Shown here piece by piece: positions 1 to 6,373 of a DNA stretch of 9,718 nucleotides. Under the pieces are notes generated by a model. That model was not told the origin of the DNA. It saw only the letters and a list, made by a program, of their open reading frames with translations, and made no database searches. The DNA is from Bacillota bacterium (GTDB lineage Bacteria; Bacillota; Clostridia; Oscillospirales; Acutalibacteraceae), in the NCBI GenBank assembly GCA_009786275.1, contig WQTL01000456.1:1-9718 (forward strand). Direction: 5' to 3'. Position numbers and translations under genes: made by a program. Each line of letters opens with the position of its first letter. Within the stretch, counting starts at the first letter, position 1.

Positions 1-39
1 ACAGCCGCCCGCCAATTGCCAAACGCCTAAAAAAACCTC

Positions 40-67
40 TTGCATTCCCCGTCATTTATGCTATAAT
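40..67 (+). promoter_or_regulatory. Promoter of the GPH transporter gene (extended -10)
   Basis: A -35-like TTGCAT (40-45) is followed after 16 bases by a perfect -10 TATAAT (62-67). A TG at 59-60 one base before the -10 makes it an extended -10 element, which compensates for the imperfect -35 and short spacer. Transcription would begin near 74, leaving a leader of about 46 nt before the GTG start at 120. No terminator or operator is visible in this leader. Confidence 0.75.
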
Positions 68-119
68 CATAAATAAGCCAAGCGTAACTTTTGGGAATGC
101 TGCGGAAAGAGGTGGTCGG

Positions 120-1649
120 GTGGCAAAAAAGAAAACCATACAGGAGAAGGACATCGGCCGGCGGTACGTGGGCACGAGGGAGACGGCGGCCTACGTGCTC
201 TACGACGTGGCGCAGAACGTGCCGAGCATCGACATGGGCGAGTTCGGGCTGCGGGTGCTGCCCATCGACCTGAAGATTTCGGCCCTGCTGGGGCCCTTCG
301 CCACCGCGTGGGACATCATCAACGACCTGTTCTGCGCGGCCTGGGTGGACAAAACACGCACGCGCTTCGGTAAGTTCAAGCCCTATCTGGTGCTCTACCC
401 CATCTACGGCATCCCCATGCGGCTGCTGCTGTTCCTGCTGCCCTTCTTTTTCTGGAACACGGCCAACGACTTTTTGCCCAAGGTGGCCATGAACTTCGCG
501 CTGGGCCTGTTCAACGAGCTGACCGGCACCATCTCGGGCATCTGCCGCACGGGCATGCTGGCCAACATCACGCCCAACCCGGAGGAGCGCCTGCTGCTGA
601 TCACCAAGGCGAACCTCTACAGCATGGCGGGGGAGGATTTCATCCCCAAGCAGCTGTTCACCGTCCTGCGGGACATTGTCTCCAACGCGAAGGACAAAAG
701 CCTCACCCAGATCAACATCAACATGCGCTCGCTGTACCTGATTTTCGGCATGAGCACCATCATCATCGCGGGGGCGCTTTCGCTGTACTTCGCGATTGTG
801 GCCAAGGAGCGCGTGTTCGGCTCGGAGGCCGCCCGTGAGAAGCCGCCCTCCCTCAAGGAGCAGGTGCTGGCGCTGCGGCGCAACCGCCCGCTGCTGATGA
901 TGATGCTCGCGGAGGTGCTGGGCAACTTCAAGGTCAACAGCCAGTCGGGCCACTACCACAAGGCCATCTTGAACTTCGCCTCCTTCGGCCTGGTATCCGG
1001 CCTGCCCGGCGGGCCCTTGAGCTTTATCAGCTACGCCTGGGTGCCCAAGCTGCGCCGGCGGTTTTCCACCAAGGCCCTGTGGATTCTGAAGGACTATATC
1101 AACCCGCCCATGCTGGTGCTGATCTACTTTTTCGGCAGGATCAAAACGCGCAGCCCGGATAAGATTCGGCGGGGCATTACACACAACTACCTGGACCTGG
1201 TGCCCATGCTCATCGCCTTCGGCATACAGAACACCATCGACATGTGCTTCTACGGCATGGGCAAGGTGATCCCCGAGGAGCTGCGCAACGAGTGCATCGA
1301 CTACGGCGAGTGGAAGAGCGGCTTCCGCAGCGAGGGCATGACCGGCGTGCTGCGCTCCCTGCCCGCGAAGATCACCAGCACCCTCGGCGCCTCCATGAAC
1401 AACCTCATTCTCGACGCCGTGGGCTTCCGGCTCGGCAACGACTACATCAACCAGAGCGAAAAGACCAAGGCCAGCGTGTTCGCCCTGTCCACCATCCTCC
1501 CCGCGCTGTTCAGCCTTGTCACCCTGGCGCCCAAGCTGCTGTTCAACATCACCAAGAAGGACCGCGAGGTCATGTACGCGGAGCTGGCCGAGCGCCGCGC
1601 GGCGGCTGTGGCCGCGGCCCAAGGCATAGAATTGGAGCAGGCCGGGTAA
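120..1649 (+). CDS. GPH/MelB-family (MFS_2) sugar:cation symporter
   Basis: A 509-aa polytopic membrane protein of the glycoside-pentoside-hexuronide:cation symporter family, expected to import a sugar or glycoside with Na+ or H+. The family signature is visible: D65, D69 and D77-K-T-R-T-R-F-G-K-F-K-P at the end of the second helix (the acidic residues match the MelB cation site region) and, near residues 394-425, an ECIDYGEWKSGFRSEG stretch equivalent to the conserved MelB segment before the last helices. Many hydrophobic helices alternate with basic loops, and the tail is an Ala-rich charged helix. The GTG start at 120 is preceded by a purine-rich GGAAAGAGGTGG (104-115), and MAKKKT is a sensible N-terminus. 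The gene appears monocistronic: it has its own promoter, and a new consensus promoter begins 20 bases after its stop. No sugar enzyme lies nearby, so the substrate cannot be assigned. Family call is secure; substrate is unknown. Confidence 0.9.
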   Translation: MAKKKTIQEKDIGRRYVGTRETAAYVLYDVAQNVPSIDMGEFGLRVLPIDLKISALLGPFATAWDIINDLFCAAWVDKTRTRFGKFKPYLVLYPIYGIPMRLLLFLLPFFFWNTANDFLPKVAMNFALGLFNELTGTISGICRTGMLANITPNPEERLLLITKANLYSMAGEDFIPKQLFTVLRDIVSNAKDKSLTQININMRSLYLIFGMSTIIIAGALSLYFAIVAKERVFGSEAAREKPPSLKEQVLALRRNRPLLMMMLAEVLGNFKVNSQSGHYHKAILNFASFGLVSGLPGGPLSFISYAWVPKLRRRFSTKALWILKDYINPPMLVLIYFFGRIKTRSPDKIRRGITHNYLDLVPMLIAFGIQNTIDMCFYGMGKVIPEELRNECIDYGEWKSGFRSEGMTGVLRSLPAKITSTLGASMNNLILDAVGFRLGNDYINQSEKTKASVFALSTILPALFSLVTLAPKLLFNITKKDREVMYAELAERRAAAVAAAQGIELEQAG

Positions 1650-1668
1650 AATAAATGCAAACACCCCC

Positions 1669-1697
1669 TTGACAACCTTGCCATGATTGGCTATAAT
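1669..1697 (+). promoter_or_regulatory. Consensus housekeeping promoter upstream of the PBP leader RNA
   Basis: TTGACA (1669-1674), a 17-base spacer, and TATAAT (1692-1697): a perfect match to the SigA/sigma-70 consensus at optimal spacing. Transcription should start near 1703-1705. It begins only 20 bases after the transporter stop and is the only good promoter before the PBP gene. A full-consensus promoter followed by a structured RNA and a terminator fits either an abundant small RNA or an attenuated leader. Confidence 0.88.
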
Positions 1698-1702
1698 GGG
1701 GA

Positions 1703-1830
1703 TGTCAGGGGGTGCTTGGTTCGGCACTGCCGGGAACAGGTGTCTCCCCTCAGCTGAACATCATTGATGTTTCTCTCAGAAAGACCAACCGCCCACTGTT
1801 TGTCAGACCGGGCGGTTTATCTTTTTTATT
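1703..1830 (+). ncRNA. Structured leader or small RNA of unknown class, upstream of the PBP gene
   Basis: About 125 nt from the predicted start site to an intrinsic terminator, with three consecutive hairpins and no convincing open reading frame. Hairpin 1: AGGGG (1707-1711) pairs with CCCCT (1746-1750), enclosing CTT-GTTC-GGC (1715-1725) against GCC-GAAC-AGG (1729-1740) with small bulges. Hairpin 2: CTGA (1754-1757) and TCAG (1776-1779) flank ACATC (1758-1762)/GATGT (1766-1770) with loop ATT. Hairpin 3 is the terminator. TTGGTT (1716-1721) could alternatively pair with GACCAA (1783-1788), which touches the base of the terminator, so a weak antiterminator is possible. I do not recognise a known riboswitch, T-box, SRP RNA, 6S RNA or tmRNA. 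It could equally be an independent small RNA with some read-through into the PBP gene. Confidence 0.6.
1787..1827 (+). terminator. Intrinsic terminator between the leader RNA and the PBP gene
   Basis: AACCGCCC (1787-1794) pairs perfectly with GGGCGGTT (1810-1817). The 15-base loop contains a further CTG/CAG pairing, and the stem is followed by TATC and six T residues (1822-1827). This is a strong rho-independent terminator 28 bases before the PBP start codon. Since the space up to the start holds only a ribosome binding site, expression of the PBP gene must rely on read-through or on a promoter I cannot see. Confidence 0.88.
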
Positions 1831-1855
1831 GCTGAAGCCATGGAAAGGAGTCCCC

Positions 1856-3223
1856 ATGCGCCGTATCACCAACCGCGCCTTCGCTTTGCTGGCCGTCCTG
1901 TTCGGCTTTCTGGCCGGGCTGGGGATTCTGGCCGGCAGCTTCGCCGTCAACGGGGCGCAGTGGGCCACCAACCGCGCCAACGGGCATATCTATACCGGCG
2001 GGGCCATCGCCCGGGCGGGCTCGGTGCTGGACAGGAACGGCGTCACCCTGGCCCAAACAAAAAACGGCAAGCGGGACATGCCCGGGGGCGCCACGCTGCG
2101 CAAGGCCACCCTCCACGCCGTGGGGGACCCGCAGGGCTTCGTCTCCACAGGGGCGCACGCCGCCTTCCGCGGCGACCTGACGGGCTACAGCCGCATAAGC
2201 GGTATCTACGGCCTGGTGCGCTACGGCCGCGGCAGCGACGTGAAACTCACCATCGATTCCAGGCTCTGCCGCGCCGCCTGGCAGGCCCTGGACGGCCGCA
2301 AGGGCACTGTGGGGGTCTACAATTACACGACCGGCGAGGTGCTGTGCATGGTGTCCTCGCCCAGCTATGACCCGCTGTATAAGCCCAAAAACATCGACGC
2401 CAACCCGGCCTACGAGGCTGTCTATCTAAACAGGTTTTTGCACGGGCTGTTCACGCCGGGCTCGACCTTCAAAATTATCACGGCGGCCTGCGCGATGGAA
2501 AATATGCCCGGCATCGACACCCGCAGCTTCACCTGCACCGGCAGATACGCCACGGGGGAGGGCTACGTCACCTGCCGCGAAAAGCACGGCACGCTTGGCT
2601 TCGAGAAGGCGCTGAACGTCTCGTGCAACAGCGTGTTCTCGCAGCTGGCGGTGGAGCTGGGCGAGGCGGCCCTGCGCAAAACCGCCGAAGCCATGGGCTT
2701 CAACCAGACGTATTACAGCGACAAGCTGCCCCTGGCCATCAGCCAGTTTCCCGCCGGCCCGAGGAATTCCCTGGAGCTGGGCTGGACGGGCGTGGGGCAG
2801 CACACCACGCTGGCCAACCCCTGTCAGATGCTGCTGCTCATGGGGGCCATCGCCAACGGCGGGCAGGGCGTCATGCCCCGGCTGGTGATCAGCACAACCA
2901 CGCCGGGCGGGGCCACCCTCCCCGCCGGGCGGGCGAAAACCGCCCTGCGCATCGATGAGACCATCGCCGCGCGCCTGCGCACCATGCTGCGCTCGGATGT
3001 GACCGTCACCTACGACCCATCGGGCAACAAAACGGGCAGTATGCAGCTCTGCGGCAAAACCGGCACCGCCGAGGTGGACGGCAAGCAGCCCCACGCGTGG
3101 TTCGTGGGCTTCTCACTGAATCCCGCCACGCCTTACGCGATTGTGGTGGTGGGGGAGAACGCGGGCAGCGGCCAGGGCGTGGCGTTCGAGATCGCGGCCA
3201 CGGTGATGCGGGCAGCGAAGTAG
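1856..3223 (+). CDS. Class B penicillin-binding protein (PbpA/FtsI-type transpeptidase)
   Basis: A 455-aa membrane-anchored D,D-transpeptidase that cross-links peptidoglycan outside the membrane. One N-terminal membrane segment (about residues 8-30) is followed by a short non-catalytic region (containing RAGSVLDRNG, typical of the family) and a transpeptidase domain from about residue 160. All three active-site motifs are present: S203-T-F-K206 (nucleophile and base), S256-C-N258, and K401-T-G403. The length matches the short PbpA-like group, which lacks the long N-terminal module of PBP2/PBP2B and often partners a FtsW/RodA-type glycosyltransferase; no such partner lies in the window. The ATG at 1856 is chosen because AAAGGAG (1844-1850) sits 5 bases upstream and MRRITNRAF then leads directly into the membrane helix. 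An in-frame GTG at 1712 would run through the leader RNA and terminator and is rejected. TypA follows after 74 bases with no promoter between, so the two genes are probably co-transcribed. Confidence 0.92.
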   Translation: MRRITNRAFALLAVLFGFLAGLGILAGSFAVNGAQWATNRANGHIYTGGAIARAGSVLDRNGVTLAQTKNGKRDMPGGATLRKATLHAVGDPQGFVSTGAHAAFRGDLTGYSRISGIYGLVRYGRGSDVKLTIDSRLCRAAWQALDGRKGTVGVYNYTTGEVLCMVSSPSYDPLYKPKNIDANPAYEAVYLNRFLHGLFTPGSTFKIITAACAMENMPGIDTRSFTCTGRYATGEGYVTCREKHGTLGFEKALNVSCNSVFSQLAVELGEAALRKTAEAMGFNQTYYSDKLPLAISQFPAGPRNSLELGWTGVGQHTTLANPCQMLLLMGAIANGGQGVMPRLVISTTTPGGATLPAGRAKTALRIDETIAARLRTMLRSDVTVTYDPSGNKTGSMQLCGKTGTAEVDGKQPHAWFVGFSLNPATPYAIVVVGENAGSGQGVAFEIAATVMRAAK

Positions 3224-3283
3224 AGAACAAGGCAAAACGGACAGTCGCTCCGCGAGCGAAAATCATGACAACCAAAACTACAC

Positions 3284-3300
3284 AAAGGAGCACCCCCTTG
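3284..3300 (+). promoter_or_regulatory. Ribosome binding site that fixes the typA TTG start
   Basis: AAAGGAG at 3284-3290 lies 7 bases before TTG at 3298-3300. It supports the TTG over an in-frame ATG at 3265, which has no purine-rich site in front of it, and over further upstream starts inside the PBP gene. Confidence 0.8.
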
Positions 3301-5115
3301 CAACAATCAAACCTGCGCAACATCGCCATCATCGCCCACGTGGACCACGGCAAGACCACCTTGGTGGACGAGCTGCTCAAGCAGAGCGGCACCTTCCGCA
3401 AGAACGAGGCCGTGGCCGAGCGGGTGATGGACTCCAACGACCTCGAGCGCGAACGCGGCATCACCATCCTCTCGAAGAATACGGCGATTCACTACGAAGG
3501 CGTGAAAATCAACATCGTGGATACCCCCGGCCACGCCGATTTCGGCGGCGAGGTGGAGCGCATCATGATGATGGTGGACGGCGTGCTCCTGCTGGTGGAC
3601 GCCTTCGAGGGCTGCATGCCCCAGACCCGCTTCGTGCTGAAAAAAGCCTTGGGGCTGGGCAAGAAGGCCATCGTGGTGGTCAACAAGATCGACCGCTCCG
3701 GCGCGCGGCCCGCGGAGGTCGTGGACGAGGCGCTTGACCTGTTCATCGAGCTGGGCGCGGACGAGGACCAGCTGGAATTCCCGGTAATCTACGCCAGCGC
3801 GCGGGACGGCTACGCCTCCCCGGACCCGGACGCAACCGAGGGCGACATGCGGCCGCTCCTCGACGCCATTTTGCGGGAGATCGAGCCGCCTTCCGGCGAC
3901 CCGGACGAGCCGCTGCAGCTGCTGATCTCCTCCCTGGAATACGACGACTACGTGGGCCGCATCGGCGTGGGAAGGGTGGAGCGCGGCTGCGTCAAGCGCA
4001 ACCAGACGGCCCTCCTGTGCAATGAAAACGCGCCCGAGGGCGTTGACGTGCGCGTATCGAGATTATACCAGTTCGAGGGGCTGAACCGCGCGGAGGCGCA
4101 GGAGGCCGCCCCGGGCGACATCGTGTGCGTCTCGGGCATCGAGGGCATCAACATCGGCGACACCCTGTGCGACCCGGAGCACCCCGAGCCCCTGCCCTTC
4201 ATCCAGATCGACGAGCCCACCATCAGCATGCAGTTCCTGGTGAACGACAGCCCCTTCGCCGGGCGCGAGGGGAAATACGTTACCTCCCGCAATTTGCGCG
4301 ACAGGCTGTTCAAAGAGGTGCAGACGAATGTCAGCATGCGCGTGGAGGAGACCGGCACCACCGACGCATTCAAGGTCAGCGGCCGGGGCGAGCTGCACCT
4401 TTCCATCCTCATCGAGACCATGCGCCGCCAGGGCTACGAATTGCAGGTGAGCCGCCCGAAGGTTATCACCAAGACCGTCAACGGCAAGCTCTGCGAGCCC
4501 ATGGAGCTGCTCATCGTCGAGGTCCCGGAGCAATATGTCGGGGCCGTGATCGAACGCATCGGCGCGCGTAAAGGCGAGCTGGAGAGCATGGGCGCGCGGG
4601 ACGGCGGGGCCACCCACCTGGAATTTTCGGTGCCCTCCCGGGGGCTGATCGGCTACCGCTCGCAGTTCCTCACCGATACCAACGGCAACGGCATCATGAA
4701 CCAGCTCTTCGCGGGCTACGAGCCCTGGAAGGGCGACATGCCGGCCCGCGAGCGCGGCTCCATCGTGGCCCACGAGGCCGGCGAAGCCACCGCCTACGGC
4801 CTGTTCAACGCCCAGGAGCGCGGGCGGCTGTTCCTCGGCCCCGGGGCCCCGGTCTACACGGGCATGGTCTGCGGGGAATCCGCCCGCGGCGAGGACATGG
4901 TCATCAACGTGTGCAAGAAAAAACAGCTGACCAACACCCGCGCGGCGGGCTCCGACGACGCCCTGCGCCTGACCCCGCCGACCATCCTGAGCCTGGAGCA
5001 GTGCATGGAGTTCATCCGCGACGACGAGCTGCTGGAGGTGACGCCCAAGAGCCTGCGCCTGCGCAAGCGGGAGCTGAACAAGGAGCAGCGGATGAAGGCG
5101 GCGAGCAGGCGGTAG
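3298..5115 (+). CDS. typA: Ribosome-associated translational GTPase TypA/BipA
   Basis: A 605-aa EF-G-like GTPase that binds the 70S ribosome in a GTP-dependent way and is linked in other bacteria to 50S assembly, cold growth and stress. GTPase motifs counted from the TTG start: G1 AHVDHGKT (13-20), G2 ERGIT (52-56), G3 DTPGH (75-79), G4 NKID (129-132), G5 SAR (167-169). Domain II, an EF-G-like domain III (GRGELHLSILIETMRRQGYE), domain V and the BipA-specific C-terminal domain (GLIGYRSQFLTDT, LRLRKREL) follow in the usual order with no gap. The length matches the roughly 605-615 aa usual for the family once translation starts at TTG 3298. It lies 74 bases downstream of the PBP gene with no recognisable promoter or terminator in the gap, suggesting one transcript. 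No plus-strand terminator is evident after its stop. Confidence 0.96.
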   Translation: MQQSNLRNIAIIAHVDHGKTTLVDELLKQSGTFRKNEAVAERVMDSNDLERERGITILSKNTAIHYEGVKINIVDTPGHADFGGEVERIMMMVDGVLLLVDAFEGCMPQTRFVLKKALGLGKKAIVVVNKIDRSGARPAEVVDEALDLFIELGADEDQLEFPVIYASARDGYASPDPDATEGDMRPLLDAILREIEPPSGDPDEPLQLLISSLEYDDYVGRIGVGRVERGCVKRNQTALLCNENAPEGVDVRVSRLYQFEGLNRAEAQEAAPGDIVCVSGIEGINIGDTLCDPEHPEPLPFIQIDEPTISMQFLVNDSPFAGREGKYVTSRNLRDRLFKEVQTNVSMRVEETGTTDAFKVSGRGELHLSILIETMRRQGYELQVSRPKVITKTVNGKLCEPMELLIVEVPEQYVGAVIERIGARKGELESMGARDGGATHLEFSVPSRGLIGYRSQFLTDTNGNGIMNQLFAGYEPWKGDMPARERGSIVAHEAGEATAYGLFNAQERGRLFLGPGAPVYTGMVCGESARGEDMVINVCKKKQLTNTRAAGSDDALRLTPPTILSLEQCMEFIRDDELLEVTPKSLRLRKRELNKEQRMKAASRR

Positions 5116-5154
5116 GGCTAATGCCTGCCATACCTCGCGGCGCGCAAGGGGGCT

Positions 5155-5229
5155 ATGCCGCGCCGCAGCCCGAGGCAGTACGAGCTGATCGTGAACTTTA
5201 TCGCGTGGGCGGCGGAACAGCGGGTGTGA
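5155..5229 (+). other. Possible 24-aa small ORF or gene remnant after typA
   Basis: ATG at 5155 reads MPRRSPRQYELIVNFIAWAAEQRV and then two stops (TGA TGA at 5227-5232). An AAGGGGG at 5146-5152 lies 2 bases before the ATG, too close for a good ribosome binding site. Codon choice resembles the neighbouring genes, and the open frame continues upstream to a TAA at 5119, so this could be the tail of a lost gene. It shares its frame with typA but is separated from it by TAG and TAA. I do not recognise the peptide. Real translation is doubtful. Confidence 0.2.
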
Positions 5230-5231
5230 TG

Positions 5232-5262
5232 AAAAAGCGGAGACGCACAGCTGTGCGCCTCC
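5232..5262 (-). terminator. Intrinsic terminator of the lysin gene (minus strand)
   Basis: The plus-strand sequence has GGAG-a-CGCACAG (5239-5250) against CTGTGCG-c-CTCC (5251-5262), an 11-bp stem with one mismatch. On the minus strand the hairpin is followed by GC and five T residues (plus-strand AAAAA 5232-5236). It lies 17 bases beyond the lysin stop codon. The plus-strand side is followed by GAAAATATT rather than a T run, so it should not terminate typA efficiently. Confidence 0.75.
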
Positions 5263-5279
5263 GAAAATATTCGCAGCCC

Positions 5280-6110
5280 CTATGCGCTGATTTTCTCCGC
5301 CGCCGCCTGCGCCGCCTGCGCCTCCGGTACGCGCTCCAGGAAATCAACGGCCGCCCAGGTGTTTACGCCCGCGCTCTCCTTGCCCGTGGCCAGGTTCACG
5401 CGCGCGCCCAGCAGCACGCACTTCGACGCCCCCTTGAATACCTCTTTGCCCCCGGAGGTCATCTGCGTGATCACGTGGGGGTCGCCGGTTTTTGCGAGTG
5501 CGGGCAGGGCAGGGCCGCCGGGGTAGTAGGTTGTACGGCCATTTTGGAAGCGGACAAGGTCGCCGATTTTGGGCGGCGGTGGGGGCGGAAGGGGTTCATC
5601 GATAGTTCTCACAACCGAGTAGGTGATCCAATCCAGTTTGCCCCAACTGAGCCACGCACGCTCTGACAGCTTCGTTTGCATCACCTTGTAGTATGGGGAT
5701 GAGCCACGCGCCTCAATCACCTGTCCGTCGCCGATATATACGCCGACATGCCCTTTCATAAACACCAGCGCACCCGGCTGATCCGGAATGGTTGCCATCG
5801 AGCCATTGGTTTTGCAGTACTTTTTTATCTCGTCCGCGTTGACATCCTGCGCCCCGTTGTAACTCGGCTTGCTGGTCGGCGTTTCGGACCAGAGATACCC
5901 TTTAATCAGGCCAACGCAGTCATACACCCGTTTGCTCTGCCGGATATCCCTCTGATAATCCTCCTCCCTTGAATAGTGGTCCGGATACTTCTCTCTTCTG
6001 TTGTCCAATAATGCCTGATTGGCCACATATCCAAACGTGCCATACCAATACGGGTTGCCTAATTGTGCTTGCGCGTACGCCACCAGTCCAGCCGCTGTTT
6101 TTTCCGCCAT
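5280..6110 (-). CDS. NlpC/P60-type cysteine peptidase, phage lysin-like, with C-terminal SH3-like module
   Basis: A 276-aa predicted peptidoglycan hydrolase. The N-terminal part (about residues 5-170) has the NlpC/P60 layout: AYAQAQLGNPYWYGTFG, catalytic Cys65 in YDCVGLIKGYLW, His121 in GHVGVYIGDG, and a plausible third residue Glu133 in VIEA. From memory the DCVGLIKGYLW segment is shared with lysins of clostridial phages and integrative elements. A linker of six prolines (175-180) leads to a C-terminal domain (about 181-264) starting IGDLVRF and ending TWAAVDFLERV, resembling the SH3-like wall-binding or targeting modules of such lysins, then an AQAAQAAAEK tail. There is no signal peptide or membrane segment, so export would need a holin or lysis. 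ATG 6110 is supported by AGGAGG (plus-strand 6122-6127) 11 bases upstream; that site overlaps the stop of the 49-aa gene, implying translational coupling. G+C content is visibly lower in the catalytic half than in the C-terminal half. Confidence 0.85.
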   Translation of the reverse strand: MAEKTAAGLVAYAQAQLGNPYWYGTFGYVANQALLDNRREKYPDHYSREEDYQRDIRQSKRVYDCVGLIKGYLWSETPTSKPSYNGAQDVNADEIKKYCKTNGSMATIPDQPGALVFMKGHVGVYIGDGQVIEARGSSPYYKVMQTKLSERAWLSWGKLDWITYSVVRTIDEPLPPPPPPKIGDLVRFQNGRTTYYPGGPALPALAKTGDPHVITQMTSGGKEVFKGASKCVLLGARVNLATGKESAGVNTWAAVDFLERVPEAQAAQAAAEKISA

Positions 6111-6125
6111 GTTTGTCTTATCCTC

Positions 6126-6275
6126 CTATTTTTTATTGATATGGTCCCCGAGTTTCTTCCCCCCGCTGAACAGCCCGCATTTGAGCTCCTTTACGCAGGC
6201 CTCGATCAGGATGTCCGGCTCGAAATCCGCGCTCCCGACAATCGGCCAAAGCTCATTTTCGATAAAACTGCACAT
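6126..6275 (-). CDS. 49-aa protein of unknown function, coupled to the lysin gene
   Basis: Starting at the ATG at 6273-6275 the product is 49 aa and begins MCSFIENELWPIVG. It has three cysteines (C2, C29, C35), an acidic first half and a Lys/Gly-rich tail ending DHINKK. No membrane segment is visible, so it is not an obvious holin. I recognise no family. The start is chosen because GGAAAGGG (plus-strand 6281-6288) precedes it by 5 bases, and because in-frame ATGs further upstream overlap or precede the -10 of the cassette promoter and would lie outside the transcript. The TAG stop (6126-6128) overlaps the AGGAGG of the lysin gene, so the two are read as a coupled pair. Short length makes it uncertain, but placement between promoter and lysin supports a real gene. 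Confidence 0.6.
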   Translation of the reverse strand: MCSFIENELWPIVGSADFEPDILIEACVKELKCGLFSGGKKLGDHINKK

Positions 6276-6318
6276 GCAAGCCCTTTCCTTTCGCGCGCCA
6301 GCGCAATAATGTGAAAAG

Positions 6319-6348
6319 ATCATACAATATCTTCCGTGCACTTGTCAA
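6319..6348 (-). promoter_or_regulatory. Promoter of the 49-aa/lysin cassette (minus strand)
   Basis: On the minus strand TTGACA (plus-strand 6343-6348) is followed by 18 bases and TATGAT (plus-strand 6319-6324). Transcription would start near 6312, giving a leader of about 36 nt before the ATG at 6275. The -35 box lies inside the left arm of the 32-bp palindrome, so a protein bound there would be expected to block it. Confidence 0.75.
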
Positions 6349-6373
6349 TGATTTATCGGCAAATCATTGACAA
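6342..6373. promoter_or_regulatory. 32-bp inverted repeat, candidate operator for the divergent genes
   Basis: TTGTCAATGATTT (6342-6354), six bases (6355-6360), then the exact reverse complement AAATCATTGACAA (6361-6373). Each arm carries a TTGACA pointing outwards, so it embeds the -35 boxes of both the minus-strand lysin cassette and the plus-strand radical SAM gene. It is flanked by AT-rich DNA unlike the rest of the window. As no gene reads into it from either side, a terminator role is unlikely; a dimeric repressor or activator site is the simplest reading. Confidence 0.65.

Noticed and set aside
27..1727. 566-aa open frame on the minus strand opposite the transporter
   Set aside because: It is the mirror of a GC-rich coding region: composition is low-complexity (Gln, His, Gly, Arg, Val), no domain is recognisable, and the plus-strand transporter accounts for the codon pattern.
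1703..1830. tmRNA, SRP RNA or 6S RNA as identity of the leader RNA
   Set aside because: The 5' GGGGGTGCTTGGTTCGG faintly recalls a tmRNA start, but there is no tRNA-like 3' half or CCA. The SRP GGAAGGAAGCAG segment is missing, and 6S RNA is longer with a different closing stem.
1712..1855. N-terminal extension of the PBP from the in-frame GTG at 1712
   Set aside because: It would translate through the leader hairpins and terminator, has no ribosome binding site, and would place 48 odd residues before a normal membrane anchor; ATG 1856 has AAAGGAG.
3245..3259. Hairpin TCGCT-CCGCG-AGCGA between the PBP gene and typA as a terminator
   Set aside because: The stem is only 5 bp and is followed by AAAATC rather than a T run.
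3265..3297. ATG 3265 as the typA start
   Set aside because: There is no ribosome binding site ahead of it, and the additional 11 residues are absent from the usual TypA N-terminus; TTG 3298 has AAAGGAG at good spacing.
4911..5666. 251-aa plus-strand frame across the end of typA and the lysin 3' region
   Set aside because: It overlaps typA in another frame and then runs antisense through the lysin gene and its terminator; the composition is Arg/Ala/Pro-rich and no start signal is present.
6342..6373. 32-bp palindrome as a bidirectional terminator or CRISPR-like repeat
   Set aside because: Both flanking genes point away from it, there is no T tract, and only one palindrome plus one half-site is present with no regular spacers.
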